From Actinomycetospora cinnamomea (GTDB taxonomy: Bacteria; Actinomycetota; Actinomycetes; Mycobacteriales; Pseudonocardiaceae): DNA of 64,000 bases. Made by a program: the position numbers and the translations under genes. Position 1 is the stretch's first letter. Each line of letters starts with the position of its first letter. The notes under the pieces were generated by a model, which was not told where the DNA came from, did no database searches, and was given only the letters and a program-made list of their open reading frames with translations. Location of the stretch: NCBI RefSeq assembly GCF_003096675.1, contig NZ_QEKW01000014.1, forward strand, positions 62,001 through 126,000, in the 5' to 3' direction. Positions 8,090 through 16,097 of this stretch are shown here, in pieces.

Positions 8090-10011
8090 CCGCGCACCGC
8101 CGCCGCCAGCGCCTTCAGGCTGCCCGGGTCCTCGAGCGCGCTGGTGTCGCTCCGCGCCTCGCCGTGCAGGAGGATCTCGCGCATCAGCCGGCGCATGATC
8201 TTGCCGGTGCGGGTCTTGGGCATCGCCGGGGTGACGATCACGCGGTCGGGCCGTGCGAGTCCGCCGATGGTGTCGCCCACCAGCGTGCGCACCTCGTCGG
8301 CCACCCCCTCGGCGTCCCCGGCGACCGTCACGAACGCCACCGGCACCGTGCCCTTGGTGGCGTCCGGCACCCCGACCACCGCGGCCTCGACCACCTTCGG
8401 GTGGGTGCCGACGACGGCCTCGATCTCCATCGTCGACAGCCGGTGGGCCGCCACGTTGATGACGTCGTCCGCGCGGCCCAGCACCCACAGGTGCCCGTCG
8501 TCGTCGACCACGGCCTCGTCGTTGGTGGCGTACCGCCCGGGGAAGCGCCCGAAGTAGGTGGACAGGTAGCGCTCGTGGTCGTCCCACACCGTCCGCGCGA
8601 GCGTCGGGAACGGCCGCGTCAGGACGAGGTTGCCCTTGGTCCCGGCGGGGACCTCGGTGCCCTCGTCGTCGACGATGGCGAACGCGTGGCCGGGCACGGG
8701 GGTGCCCGTCGAGCCGGCCTTGAGGTCGTCGACACCGGTGACGGGGTAGGTCCAGGTCGAGCCCGTCTCGGTCTGCCCGTAGGCATTGACGACCGGCACC
8801 CCGAACGTCTCGGTGGTCCAGGTGAAGGTCTCGCCGTCGAGGGGCTCCCCCTGCACGGTGATCAGCTGCAGACGGGGCAACGGGTGCGACGCGGCGAGGT
8901 CGTCACCGAACTTGCGCAGCATCCGCAGCACCGTCGGCGCGCACAGCACCTGCGTGACGCCGTGGCGTTCGCACACGTCGTAGAACCGCGAGGGCGACGG
9001 CGTGTCCAGCGCGCCCTCGTAGCAGGCGATCGTCGCGCCGTCGGCGAGCCCGCCGATGACGGCCTGGATGGGGAAGGTCAGCCAGCCGACGTCGGCGGCC
9101 ACCCAGTAGACGTCGCCCTCGACCGGGCCCGCCTGCCAGTGCACGTTGGCCCAGGTCCCGAGCAGGAAGCCGCCGACGGAGTGCACGACGCCCTTGGGGC
9201 GCGACTCGGTGCCGCTGGTGAAGATCAGGAAGGCGGCCTCGTTGGGGTCGAGGGCGACGATCGGCGCGCCCTCGGGGTGCTCCGCGAGCAGGGCGGCGTA
9301 GCCCACCTCGTCAGCGTGGAGCGGCACGCCGTTCCCGGTGCGGTCGACCACGACGACGTGCTCGACGGTCGGGGCGTCGGACCGCGCCGCGCGCAGGGTC
9401 TCGAGCAGCCGCACGGCCTTGCCGCGGCGGTGGATCGCGTCGGCGACGACGACCGCCTTCGCGCGCGCCGCGGCCAGCCGGGACGCGACGGCGTCGCGGC
9501 CGAATCCGGAGAAGAGCACGGTGTAGATCGCGCCGATGCGGTTGCAGGCGTGGATCGCGGTGAACGCCTCGACGAGGTTCGGCATGTAGACCGCGACCAC
9601 GTCGCCCTGCCGGATCCCCAACGCGCGCAGGCCCCCGGCCAGCCGGTTCACCTCGTCGGCGAGCTGTGCATAGGTCAATGTGCGCGTGTCGCCCGGCTCG
9701 CCCTCCCACACGACGGCGGGGCGGTCGGCGGTGGCGGGATCCTCGGCCCAGCGGTCGACGCAGTTGTCGGCGACGTTGATGCGCCCGCCCTCGAAGTAGC
9801 GGAAGTCGCCGAGCTCACCGGAGCGCACGGTGTGCCAGGGCGTGAGCCATCGGTGCTGCTCGGCGACCCAGGCCCAGTAGTCGTCGGGGTCGGCGTCGTG
9901 GCGGGCGCGGGCGTCGGCCAGCTCGGCGGCCCGGGCGGGGGAGCGCCACCGCTCCTCGAGGGGCCGGCGCGGCGCGGAGATCAGGGTGGTGAGGGCGTCG
10001 CGATCGTCCAT
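8086..10011 (-). CDS. Acetyl/propionyl-CoA synthetase-like AMP-forming ligase
   Basis: 641 residues, the usual length for Acs/PrpE. The N-terminal ACS domain (about 35-95, [12 protein letters not shown] and [16 protein letters not shown]) is followed by the AMP-binding core with [12 protein letters not shown] as P-loop, [12 protein letters not shown], the hinge region [17 protein letters not shown] and the acetylatable Lys motif [11 protein letters not shown] at the C-terminus. It sits between the carboxyltransferase and MaoC genes, where mycobacteria carry FadD35 and a CoA-transferase. It may activate a branched or keto acid, or salvage acetate or acetoacetate made by the lyase. Confidence 0.87.
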   Translation of the reverse strand: MDDRDALTTLISAPRRPLEERWRSPARAAELADARARHDADPDDYWAWVAEQHRWLTPWHTVRSGELGDFRYFEGGRINVADNCVDRWAEDPATADRPAVVWEGEPGDTRTLTYAQLADEVNRLAGGLRALGIRQGDVVAVYMPNLVEAFTAIHACNRIGAIYTVLFSGFGRDAVASRLAAARAKAVVVADAIHRRGKAVRLLETLRAARSDAPTVEHVVVVDRTGNGVPLHADEVGYAALLAEHPEGAPIVALDPNEAAFLIFTSGTESRPKGVVHSVGGFLLGTWANVHWQAGPVEGDVYWVAADVGWLTFPIQAVIGGLADGATIACYEGALDTPSPSRFYDVCERHGVTQVLCAPTVLRMLRKFGDDLAASHPLPRLQLITVQGEPLDGETFTWTTETFGVPVVNAYGQTETGSTWTYPVTGVDDLKAGSTGTPVPGHAFAIVDDEGTEVPAGTKGNLVLTRPFPTLARTVWDDHERYLSTYFGRFPGRYATNDEAVVDDDGHLWVLGRADDVINVAAHRLSTMEIEAVVGTHPKVVEAAVVGVPDATKGTVPVAFVTVAGDAEGVADEVRTLVGDTIGGLARPDRVIVTPAMPKTRTGKIMRRLMREILLHGEARSDTSALEDPGSLKALAAAVRG

Positions 10012-10033
10012 GATCGTCTCTCCTCCGGTCCGT

Positions 10034-11611
10034 CTAGACGGGGCTGACGAGGTGGTGACGGCGTCCGGGCGTGCGGGTCCAGCCGTCGGCGTGCCGCAGG
10101 CGCGCGACGAGCTCGCCGCGCAGGTCCTCGCCGGGCACGACGGCGTCGACGACGAGCTCGTCGCCCATGCGCAGCAGGTTGACCTCGGCGCGGTGCTCCT
10201 CGACCCGCGCGGCGACGAACGCGGCGCGCTCGTCCGGGTCCTCGATCGCGGCGATCTTGCCCGCGTACACGGCGTTGACCGACGCCTCGGGACCCATGGC
10301 GCCGATGAACGCGCTGGGCAGGGCGAGGGTGGCCCGCGGCTCGAAGCCCGGCGCGCACATCGCGTAGTAGCCCGCCGCGTACGCCTTGCGCAGCACGACC
10401 GTGAACTTCGGGACCTCGGCCGACGCCATCGCCGCGATCATCTTGGCGCCGTGGCGGATGATCCCCTGGCGCTCGACGGCGACGCCGACCATGAACCCGG
10501 GCACGTCCTGCAGGAACACCAGGGGGACGTCGAAGGCGTCGCAGAGCGAGATGAACCGCGTGGCCTTGTCGGCGGAGTCGACGTGGATGGCGCCGCTGCG
10601 CACCCGGGGCTGGTTGGCGACCAGGCCGACGACGCGGCCCTCGAGGCGGGCGAAGCCGACGACGATCTCCTGCGCCCAGTCGGGCTTGATCTCGAAGAAC
10701 GAGCCGGCGTCGACGAGCCGGTCGATCACCGTGAGGACGTCGTAGCCGACGGTCGGGTCCTCGGGCACCACGCCGTCCCAGCCGTGGGCCTCGGCCTCGC
10801 GGGGCTCGGCGTCGGGCGGCCGTCGGCCGAAGTGGTCGGGGAGGTAGGACAGCAGCAGGCGGGCCGCGGCGAGGGCCTGCCAGTCCTCGTCGAACACCGC
10901 GTCGCCGCACCCGGAGACCTCGGCGTGCATCCGCGCCCCGCCCATCTCCTCGGCGGTCGTGCGCTCGCCGGTGACCTTCTCGGCCACCCGGGGCGACGCG
11001 AGGTACATCGAGGCGCGGCCGTCGACCATGCCGACCCAGTCGGTGAACGCCGGCATGTAGGCCCCGCCGGCGGCGCTCGGCCCGTGCAGGCAACAGATCT
11101 GGGGGACACGTCCGGACAGGGCGACCTGCAGGTGGAAGATCTTCGACGCCCCGCGGCGGCCGGGGAAGAAGCCCATCTGCTCGGTGAGCCGCCCGCCCGC
11201 GGAGTCGACGAGGTAGAACACCGGCAGCAGGTCGCGGTCCGCCCGCTCGAGGATGCGGATCTGCTTCTCGCAGGTCCGCTCGCCCCACGAGCCGGCCTTG
11301 ACACCGAAGTCGTGCGCGATCACCGCCACCGGGCGGCCCTCGACGGTGCCGACCCCGGTGACGACGCCGTCGCCGGGCATCCCGGGCTCGGTCGCGGCGG
11401 CGAGCACGCCGTCCTCGACGAAGCTGCCGGGGTCGAGCAGGACGTCCAGCCGGTCGCGCACCGGGAGCTTGTCGGGCCAGCGGCCGGTGTCGCCGCCGCG
11501 GCGAGCCCGCTCGGCGGCCGCGAGCACGTCGTCCCCCGAGGGAGGTGCCGGCGTCCCGGGGGGACAGGACGCCGGCACCTCCCACGCGGGAGGAGTGCTG
11601 TTGGTCGTCAC
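10034..11611 (-). CDS. Acyl-CoA carboxylase, carboxyltransferase (beta) subunit
   Basis: 525 residues with both crotonase-like halves of the carboxyltransferase. The N-terminal half has VYLVDSAGGRL-type sequence (FYLVDSAGGRLTEQ) and CLHGPSAAGGAY as the first oxyanion site. The C-terminal half has FLQDVPGFMVG and VVLRKAYAAGYYAM. This pattern is typical of AccD1/PccB/MCC-beta. Its GTG start overlaps the ACAD stop (GTGA). The biotin-carrying alpha subunit expected beside it is absent from the window. The neighbours make methylcrotonyl-CoA the most likely substrate, but propionyl- or geranyl-CoA cannot be excluded. Confidence 0.87.
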   Translation of the reverse strand: MTTNSTPPAWEVPASCPPGTPAPPSGDDVLAAAERARRGGDTGRWPDKLPVRDRLDVLLDPGSFVEDGVLAAATEPGMPGDGVVTGVGTVEGRPVAVIAHDFGVKAGSWGERTCEKQIRILERADRDLLPVFYLVDSAGGRLTEQMGFFPGRRGASKIFHLQVALSGRVPQICCLHGPSAAGGAYMPAFTDWVGMVDGRASMYLASPRVAEKVTGERTTAEEMGGARMHAEVSGCGDAVFDEDWQALAAARLLLSYLPDHFGRRPPDAEPREAEAHGWDGVVPEDPTVGYDVLTVIDRLVDAGSFFEIKPDWAQEIVVGFARLEGRVVGLVANQPRVRSGAIHVDSADKATRFISLCDAFDVPLVFLQDVPGFMVGVAVERQGIIRHGAKMIAAMASAEVPKFTVVLRKAYAAGYYAMCAPGFEPRATLALPSAFIGAMGPEASVNAVYAGKIAAIEDPDERAAFVAARVEEHRAEVNLLRMGDELVVDAVVPGEDLRGELVARLRHADGWTRTPGRRHHLVSPV

Positions 11612-12777
11612 GGGACCAGCCGCTTCGCCAGGATCTCGAGCTGGATCTCGTCGGTGCCCCCGCCGATGCGCAGGATGCGCACGTCACGGTGGTGGCGCGC
11701 GATCGGCGTCTCCTCGAGGTAGCCCGCGCCCCCGAACAGCTGCACGGCCTCGTCGACGATCCACGCCGCCGCCTTCGCCGCGAAGTACTTGGCCGCCGCC
11801 ACCGACCGGTCGGCCTCGGGGTGGCCGCGGTCGAGCCGGTCGGCCGCCTTGTACGTCATCACTCGCGCGGCCTCGAGCTCGATCTCCATCGCGGCGAGGC
11901 GGTGGCGGATCGCCTGGCGCCCGGTGAGGGGCTCGCCCGCGACCTCACGGCCCCGCACGTACTCGGTGACCGTGTCGAGCGCCTCGGCGGCGTGCCCGAC
12001 GCCCATCGCCGCAAGCGCGACCCGCTCGAGCTGGAAGGCGTCCATGATCTGGTGGAACCCGCGGCCCTCGACACCGAGCACCGCGTCCTCGCCGAGCACG
12101 ACCCCGTCGAGGACCACCTCGCGCGTGTCCGACGAGTGCCAGCCCATCTTCGCCAGCGGCCGGCCCATCGACAGCCCCGGCGTCCCGGCGGGGACCACGA
12201 ACGTCGTGATGCCGCGGTGGCCCGCCCCGGGGTCGGTCTTGGCGCCGACGACCAGGACGTCGGCCAGGCCCGCGTTGGTGATGTACATCTTGCGGCCGTC
12301 GAGCACCCAGCTCCCCTCGGCGTGCTCCCCTGAGCCGGTGCGCCGCGCGCGGGTGCCGATCCCCGCGACGTCCGAGCCGGCGCCGGGCTCGGTGACCGCG
12401 ATCGCGGCGATCGCCTCGCCGGCGGCCAGGGCCGCGACCCAGTGCTCCTGCTGGGCGGGCGTGCCGTGGCGGACGAGGTGCGGCGCGGCCATGTAGGCGC
12501 TGACGAGCGCGCTGACCGCGATGCCGCCGCAGGCCCGGGTCAGCTCCTCGGCGAGCACGGCGACGGCCGTCGCCTCGCCGCCCTCGCCCGCCGAGCCGCC
12601 GAAGTCCGGGGGCGTGAGCAGGCCGAGCAGGCCCGCGTCGCCCATCTCCTTCCACAGCCGCTCGGGCGGACGCCCGTCCCGCTCGGCCTCGAGGACGACG
12701 GGACGGACCCGCTGGTCGGTGAAGGCCCGGCAGGTGCGCCGGAAGTCCTCGTGGACCTCGGAGAGGTCGTAGGTCAC
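11608..12777 (-). CDS. Acyl-CoA dehydrogenase (isovaleryl-CoA type likely)
   Basis: 389 residues, normal ACAD length. Motifs are VTEPGAGSDVAG (FAD and substrate loop), KMYITNAGLAD, the C-terminal QLFGGAGYLEETPIARHHRD and GGTDEIQ. I chose GTG 12777 since AAGGGAGC precedes it; an ATG at 12822 would overlap the operator palindrome. It heads the operon of carboxyltransferase, ligase, hydratase and lyase, matching FadE19 in the mycobacterial leucine cluster. The proposed reaction is oxidation of isovaleryl-CoA to 3-methylcrotonyl-CoA. Likely repressed by the divergent TetR protein. Confidence 0.87.
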   Translation of the reverse strand: MTYDLSEVHEDFRRTCRAFTDQRVRPVVLEAERDGRPPERLWKEMGDAGLLGLLTPPDFGGSAGEGGEATAVAVLAEELTRACGGIAVSALVSAYMAAPHLVRHGTPAQQEHWVAALAAGEAIAAIAVTEPGAGSDVAGIGTRARRTGSGEHAEGSWVLDGRKMYITNAGLADVLVVGAKTDPGAGHRGITTFVVPAGTPGLSMGRPLAKMGWHSSDTREVVLDGVVLGEDAVLGVEGRGFHQIMDAFQLERVALAAMGVGHAAEALDTVTEYVRGREVAGEPLTGRQAIRHRLAAMEIELEAARVMTYKAADRLDRGHPEADRSVAAAKYFAAKAAAWIVDEAVQLFGGAGYLEETPIARHHRDVRILRIGGGTDEIQLEILAKRLVP

Positions 12778-12795
12778 CGTGCTCCCTTGTGTCGA

Positions 12796-12807
12796 CCGAC
12801 CGGTCGG
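12796..12807. promoter_or_regulatory. Palindromic operator between TetR and the ACAD operon
   Basis: A perfect 12-bp palindrome, CCGACCGGTCGG, in the 78-bp spacer between the leftward ACAD start (12777) and the rightward TetR start (12856). Position and symmetry are what a TetR-family repressor controlling itself and the divergent operon would need. Confidence 0.6.
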
Positions 12808-12855
12808 ACGAGAGTAAGCCACATCACAGTGATGGGGTCAAGGGAAGGGGCGGCC

Positions 12856-13467
12856 GTGGCGACGCGGGGGGCGGCGGGTTCGGCACGGGGGACGCGCGCC
12901 GACGAGCAGCGGCAGCGAATCCTCGCCGGCGCCGTGGCGGTGTTCAGTCGCCGCGGCTACCGCGCCGCCTCGATGAACGACGTCGCGGCCCAGGTCGGGC
13001 TCTCGAAGCCGGCGCTCTACCACTACGTCGCGAACAAGCAGGCCCTGCTGGTCGCCGTGTACGAGGAGGTGCTCGACGAGAGCACCGCCCGCGCGGAAGC
13101 GATCGTCGCGTCGGCGCCGTCGACGCGGGAGGCGGTGCGCCGGCTGCTCGTCGACCGCGTCGCGTACACCTGCGAGCACCGCGACCTGCTGACGATCTGC
13201 TTCGAGGAGGAGTCCGAGCTGCCGGCGGAGCTCGCCGAGCCGATCCTCGAGCGTCGGCGCGCGTTCGAGGACGTCGTACTGGGCGCGGTGCAGCGCCACC
13301 TCGACGAGAGCGGGCGCACGCTGCCGATGGCGGTGCGGACGTACGTCAACGCGTGCCTCGGTGCCGCGAACTGGACCTACAAGTGGTTCGACCCCGCGGG
13401 GCCCCGGTCGCCGCGGGAGCTGGGCGAGGACATCGCCGCGGCGTTGTTGCCGGTGCTGGACGGGTGA
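12856..13467 (+). CDS. TetR-family regulator of the adjacent catabolic operon
   Basis: About 203 residues. The HTH region contains YRAASMNDVAAQVGLSKPAL followed by YHYVANKQ, the classic TetR fold, with ligand domain to the end. I chose GTG 12856, preceded by AGGGAAGGGG; an in-frame ATG at 12832 is the alternative. Divergent from the ACAD-led operon with a perfect palindrome between them, so it is probably a local repressor that releases DNA on binding an acyl-CoA intermediate. Rv2506 sits in the same place relative to the mycobacterial leucine cluster. The effector is inferred. Confidence 0.85.
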   Translation: MATRGAAGSARGTRADEQRQRILAGAVAVFSRRGYRAASMNDVAAQVGLSKPALYHYVANKQALLVAVYEEVLDESTARAEAIVASAPSTREAVRRLLVDRVAYTCEHRDLLTICFEEESELPAELAEPILERRRAFEDVVLGAVQRHLDESGRTLPMAVRTYVNACLGAANWTYKWFDPAGPRSPRELGEDIAAALLPVLDG

Positions 13468-13494
13468 TATGAGACGAACTTCGGGCCGACAGGC

Positions 13495-14304
13495 TCATGA
13501 CGGGTCGGTGAACGCCGGGTCCCTCTTCTCGAAGCCGGCCGTCACCGCCTCGACCTGGTTCGGGCTGCCGATCAGCGCGCCGATCTCGGTCTGCTCGGCG
13601 GCGAAGCCGGTGCGCAGGTCCACCCGGCCGGCGGCGTCGAGCAGGCGCTTGGTCGCGCGGACGGCGTGGGGGCTGCGGGCGGCGATCTCCCGCGCCAGCG
13701 TGAGAGCGGCCTCGCGGGGGTCGGGTTCGACGCGGGTGCAGAGGCCCAGCGCGGCGGCCTCGGTCCCGCTGACGACCCGGGCCGTGAGCGCGAGCTCCTT
13801 GGCGACGTCGCGGCCGACGAGCTCGGGCAACACCTGGGTCCCGGTCATGTCGGGGACCAGGCCCCACTTGACCTCCATGACCGACAGCCGGGCGTCCGGG
13901 GCGACGAGGCGCATGTCGGCGCCGAGCGCGATCTGCAGTCCGCCGCCGAGGGCGTTGCCCTGGATCGCGGCGATCACCGGCACCGCGAGCTCGGCCCACA
14001 CCCACGCCGCGCGCTGCCCGGTGGCCCGGGCGGGTCCGTCGGTGGGCGGGAGCTGCGCCGCCGCCGAGAGGCGTTCGCCGGAGGACATGGCGCGGAACGA
14101 GCCGAAGTCCAGCCCGGCGCAGAAGTCGGGGCCCTCACCGGAGAGGACGACGACCCGGACGCTCGGGTCGCCCTTGAGCTGTTCGCCGGTGGTGACGAGG
14201 CCCTCGAACATCGCGGGGTCGAGGGCGTTGCGCTTCTCCGGCCGCGCGAGCCGCACGTCGGCCACCCCGTCGGCGACCCTGACCCGCACCCGCTCCTCGG
14301 CCAT
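13495..14304 (-). CDS. Enoyl-CoA hydratase/isomerase (crotonase family)
   Basis: 269 residues from ATG 14304, which has GAGGAGGAG upstream; longer in-frame starts run into the repeat region and were discarded. Crotonase motifs are RPEKRNALD, GPDFCAGLDFGSF and GNALGGGLQIALGADMRL. The second oxyanion loop is complete. It is divergent from the ACAD gene at 14844 across a 539-bp spacer full of inverted repeats. A near-palindrome 33-48 bp upstream of the start matches sites at two other genes, suggesting shared control by the TetR at 17489-18088. Confidence 0.83.
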   Translation of the reverse strand: MAEERVRVRVADGVADVRLARPEKRNALDPAMFEGLVTTGEQLKGDPSVRVVVLSGEGPDFCAGLDFGSFRAMSSGERLSAAAQLPPTDGPARATGQRAAWVWAELAVPVIAAIQGNALGGGLQIALGADMRLVAPDARLSVMEVKWGLVPDMTGTQVLPELVGRDVAKELALTARVVSGTEAAALGLCTRVEPDPREAALTLAREIAARSPHAVRATKRLLDAAGRVDLRTGFAAEQTEIGALIGSPNQVEAVTAGFEKRDPAFTDPS

Positions 14305-14336
14305 CGCGCTCCTCCTCGACGAAGCGGCCACGCTAT

Positions 14337-14352
14337 CCGAACGCTCGTTCAG
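14337..14352. promoter_or_regulatory. Operator-like site 1 (CCGAACGCTCGTTCAG)
   Basis: A 16-bp imperfect palindrome upstream of the enoyl-CoA hydratase start. Read on the minus strand it matches the perfect palindrome at 14815-14830 at 14 of 16 positions, and its core CGAACGCTCG recurs at 18133-18148. Probable TetR-family operator. Confidence 0.5.
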
Positions 14353-14395
14353 CACGCACCTCGCCGCGATCGATGCGGACGGGAAGGGCGCGGCG

Positions 14396-14458
14396 CACAC
14401 GGGGTGTGCGAGCAATGCGGCTTTGCTGGCGTTCAGCGCCAGGAACGCCACATCCTCG
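14396..14458 (+). repeat. Left arm of a 63-bp inverted repeat pair
   Basis: This 63-bp stretch recurs as its reverse complement at 14684-14746 with only scattered differences. Read on the minus strand it encodes a peptide with the core NASKAALLAHPVC; the other arm encodes GASNAALLAHPVC on the plus strand. The pair frames about 225 bp with no gene. It looks like the ends of a small non-autonomous element, or two copies of a dispersed repeat inserted in opposite directions. Confidence 0.65.
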
Positions 14459-14510
14459 TCGGCGCGGCACGCCGGAGGCGGCGTACCACCGCGGGTCGAG
14501 CTCAGCGGCC

Positions 14511-14570
14511 GGTGGTCAGGGAGCACGTGTCGTCGATGACTCGTCGGTGTCGCACGGGCTCCCTGACACC
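14511..14570. repeat. Central hairpin between the 63-bp inverted repeats
   Basis: Arms TCAGGGAGC (14516-14524) and GCTCCCTGA (14558-14566) pair perfectly and extend outward as GGTG and CACC with one bulge. It lies roughly midway between the two repeat arms. With them it gives the spacer 14305-14843 a nested symmetric structure. No gene is seen in this 539-bp stretch. Confidence 0.45.
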
Positions 14571-14683
14571 GGCCTCGTAGGGCCGTCGGGAAGACCGGCA
14601 CGGGCGGTACTGGCCTGCTCGTCGAGGGGCTCACGGCGAGGCCGCGAGAGGTGGCCTGCTGCGGGCTCGGCGTGTCGCCCTCG

Positions 14684-14746
14684 CGAGAATGTGGCGATCC
14701 TGGCGTTGGGTGCCAGCAACGCCGCATTGCTCGCACACCCCGTGTG
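14684..14746 (-). repeat. Right arm of the 63-bp inverted repeat pair
   Basis: Reverse complement of 14396-14458 with a few substitutions. Similarity continues outside the 63 bp (a CGGCGTG(C/T)CGC segment beside each arm), so the repeat unit is probably nearer 85-90 bp. Confidence 0.65.
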
Positions 14747-14814
14747 CCTTGCTTGCGCAGCCCGTGTGGCGAGCGGTCGGTCTTCCGTGCGGGTGGGCGG
14801 CGCTGGCATGCTCG

Positions 14815-14830
14815 CTGAACGCGCGTTCAG
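14815..14830. promoter_or_regulatory. Operator-like site 2 (perfect palindrome)
   Basis: CTGAACGCGCGTTCAG is a perfect 16-bp palindrome, ending 13 bp before the GTG of the ACAD gene and abutting its GGAGGG ribosome binding site. A repressor bound here would block transcription or early elongation. It matches sites at 14337-14352 and 18133-18148. Confidence 0.6.
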
Positions 14831-14843
14831 GAGGGAGTCGGCG

Positions 14844-16097
14844 GTGGACTTCGAGCTCCCCGCGGAGCTGACGCAGCGGCTCGCCGACCTCGACGACTTC
14901 ATCGAGCGGGAGATCCGGCCGCTGGAGCAGCAGGACGACAACGAGCGCTTCTTCGACCACCGGCGCGAGTACGCCCGCACCGACTTCGAGAACGGCGGGG
15001 TCCCGCGCCCCGAGTGGGAGGAGCTGCTCGCCGAGATGTTCCGGCGCGCCGACGCCGCGGGCTGGCTGCGCTACGGGCTGCCGAGCGCGGTCGGCGGGTC
15101 GGACGGCACGAACCTCGACATGGCGGTGATCCGCGAGCACCTCGCCCACCGCGGCCTGGGCCTGCACAACGACCTGCAGAACGAGTCGTCGGTGGTCGGC
15201 AACTTCCCGTTCGCGCACATGCTGATGGAGTTCGGCACCGATGCGCAGCGCGAGGAGTTCCTCGAGCCGATGCTCACCGGCTCGGCACGGATCGGGTTCG
15301 GGCTCACCGAGCCGGACCACGGCAGCGACGCCACCTGGATGGAGACCACCGCGGTCCGCGACGGCGGCGACTGGGTGATCGACGGGGCCAAGCGCTGGAA
15401 CTCCGGGATGCACTCGGCCACCCACGACGTCGTCTTCGCCCGCACGTCCGGCGAGGACGGCGACGCCCGCGGCATCACCGCGTTCTTCGTCCCCACCGAC
15501 ACCCCGGGCTTCTCGGTCGACTTCCACTGGTGGACGTTCAACATGCCCACCGACCACGCCGAGGTGACCCTGCGCCGCGTCCGCGTCCCCGATGACGCGA
15601 TCTTCGGCGAGGAGGGCGGCGGGCTGGCCGTCGCCCAGACCTTCGTGCACGAGAACCGTATCCGCCAGGCCGCCAGCGGCGTCGGCGCCGGCCAGTACTG
15701 CATCGACCGCAGCGTCACCTTCGCCCGCGAGCGCCACACGTTCGGCGCGCCCCTGGCCACCCGCCAGGCGATCCAGTGGCCGCTGGTGGAGCTGCAGACC
15801 GAGGCCGAGATGCTGCGCGGGCTGGTGCGCAAGACCGCCTGGGAGCTCGACCGCGTCCCGCACGCCGAGATCAGCGACCGCGTCTCGATGTGCAACTACC
15901 GCGCCAACCGCTTCGTCTGCGACGCCGCCGATCGCGCGATGCAGGTGCACGGCGGCCTGGGCTACTCGCGGCACACCCCGTTCGAGCACATCTACCGCCA
16001 CCACCGTCGCTACCGCATCACCGAGGGCGCCGAGGAGATCCAGATGCGGAAGGTGGCGGCGTACCTGTTCGGCTTCGTGGGCCCCCGCAAGCGATGA
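14844..16097 (+). CDS. Acyl-CoA dehydrogenase (ACAD10/11-like partner of the kinase gene)
   Basis: 417 residues from GTG 14844 (GGAGGG eight bases upstream). ACAD signatures are FGLTEPDHGSDATWMET, DGAKRWNSGMHSAT, MQVHGGLGYSRHTPFEHI and ITEGAEEIQ. The stop overlaps the ATG of the kinase-like gene, so the two are coupled. ACAD10/ACAD11 of animals fuse these two domains, and Pseudomonas LvaA/LvaC keep them apart; in those systems the kinase phosphorylates a 4-hydroxyacyl-CoA and the ACAD part removes the phosphate. Inference: this pair handles 4-hydroxyacyl-CoAs. Controlled by the palindrome at its ribosome binding site. Confidence 0.87.
   Translation: MDFELPAELTQRLADLDDFIEREIRPLEQQDDNERFFDHRREYARTDFENGGVPRPEWEELLAEMFRRADAAGWLRYGLPSAVGGSDGTNLDMAVIREHLAHRGLGLHNDLQNESSVVGNFPFAHMLMEFGTDAQREEFLEPMLTGSARIGFGLTEPDHGSDATWMETTAVRDGGDWVIDGAKRWNSGMHSATHDVVFARTSGEDGDARGITAFFVPTDTPGFSVDFHWWTFNMPTDHAEVTLRRVRVPDDAIFGEEGGGLAVAQTFVHENRIRQAASGVGAGQYCIDRSVTFARERHTFGAPLATRQAIQWPLVELQTEAEMLRGLVRKTAWELDRVPHAEISDRVSMCNYRANRFVCDAADRAMQVHGGLGYSRHTPFEHIYRHHRRYRITEGAEEIQMRKVAAYLFGFVGPRKR

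Noticed and set aside
14373-14843. N-terminal extension of the ACAD gene (to ATG 14373) and of the opposite hydratase gene (to 14736)
   Set aside because: Both extensions run through the inverted repeats and give peptides with no family similarity; internal starts have strong ribosome binding sites.
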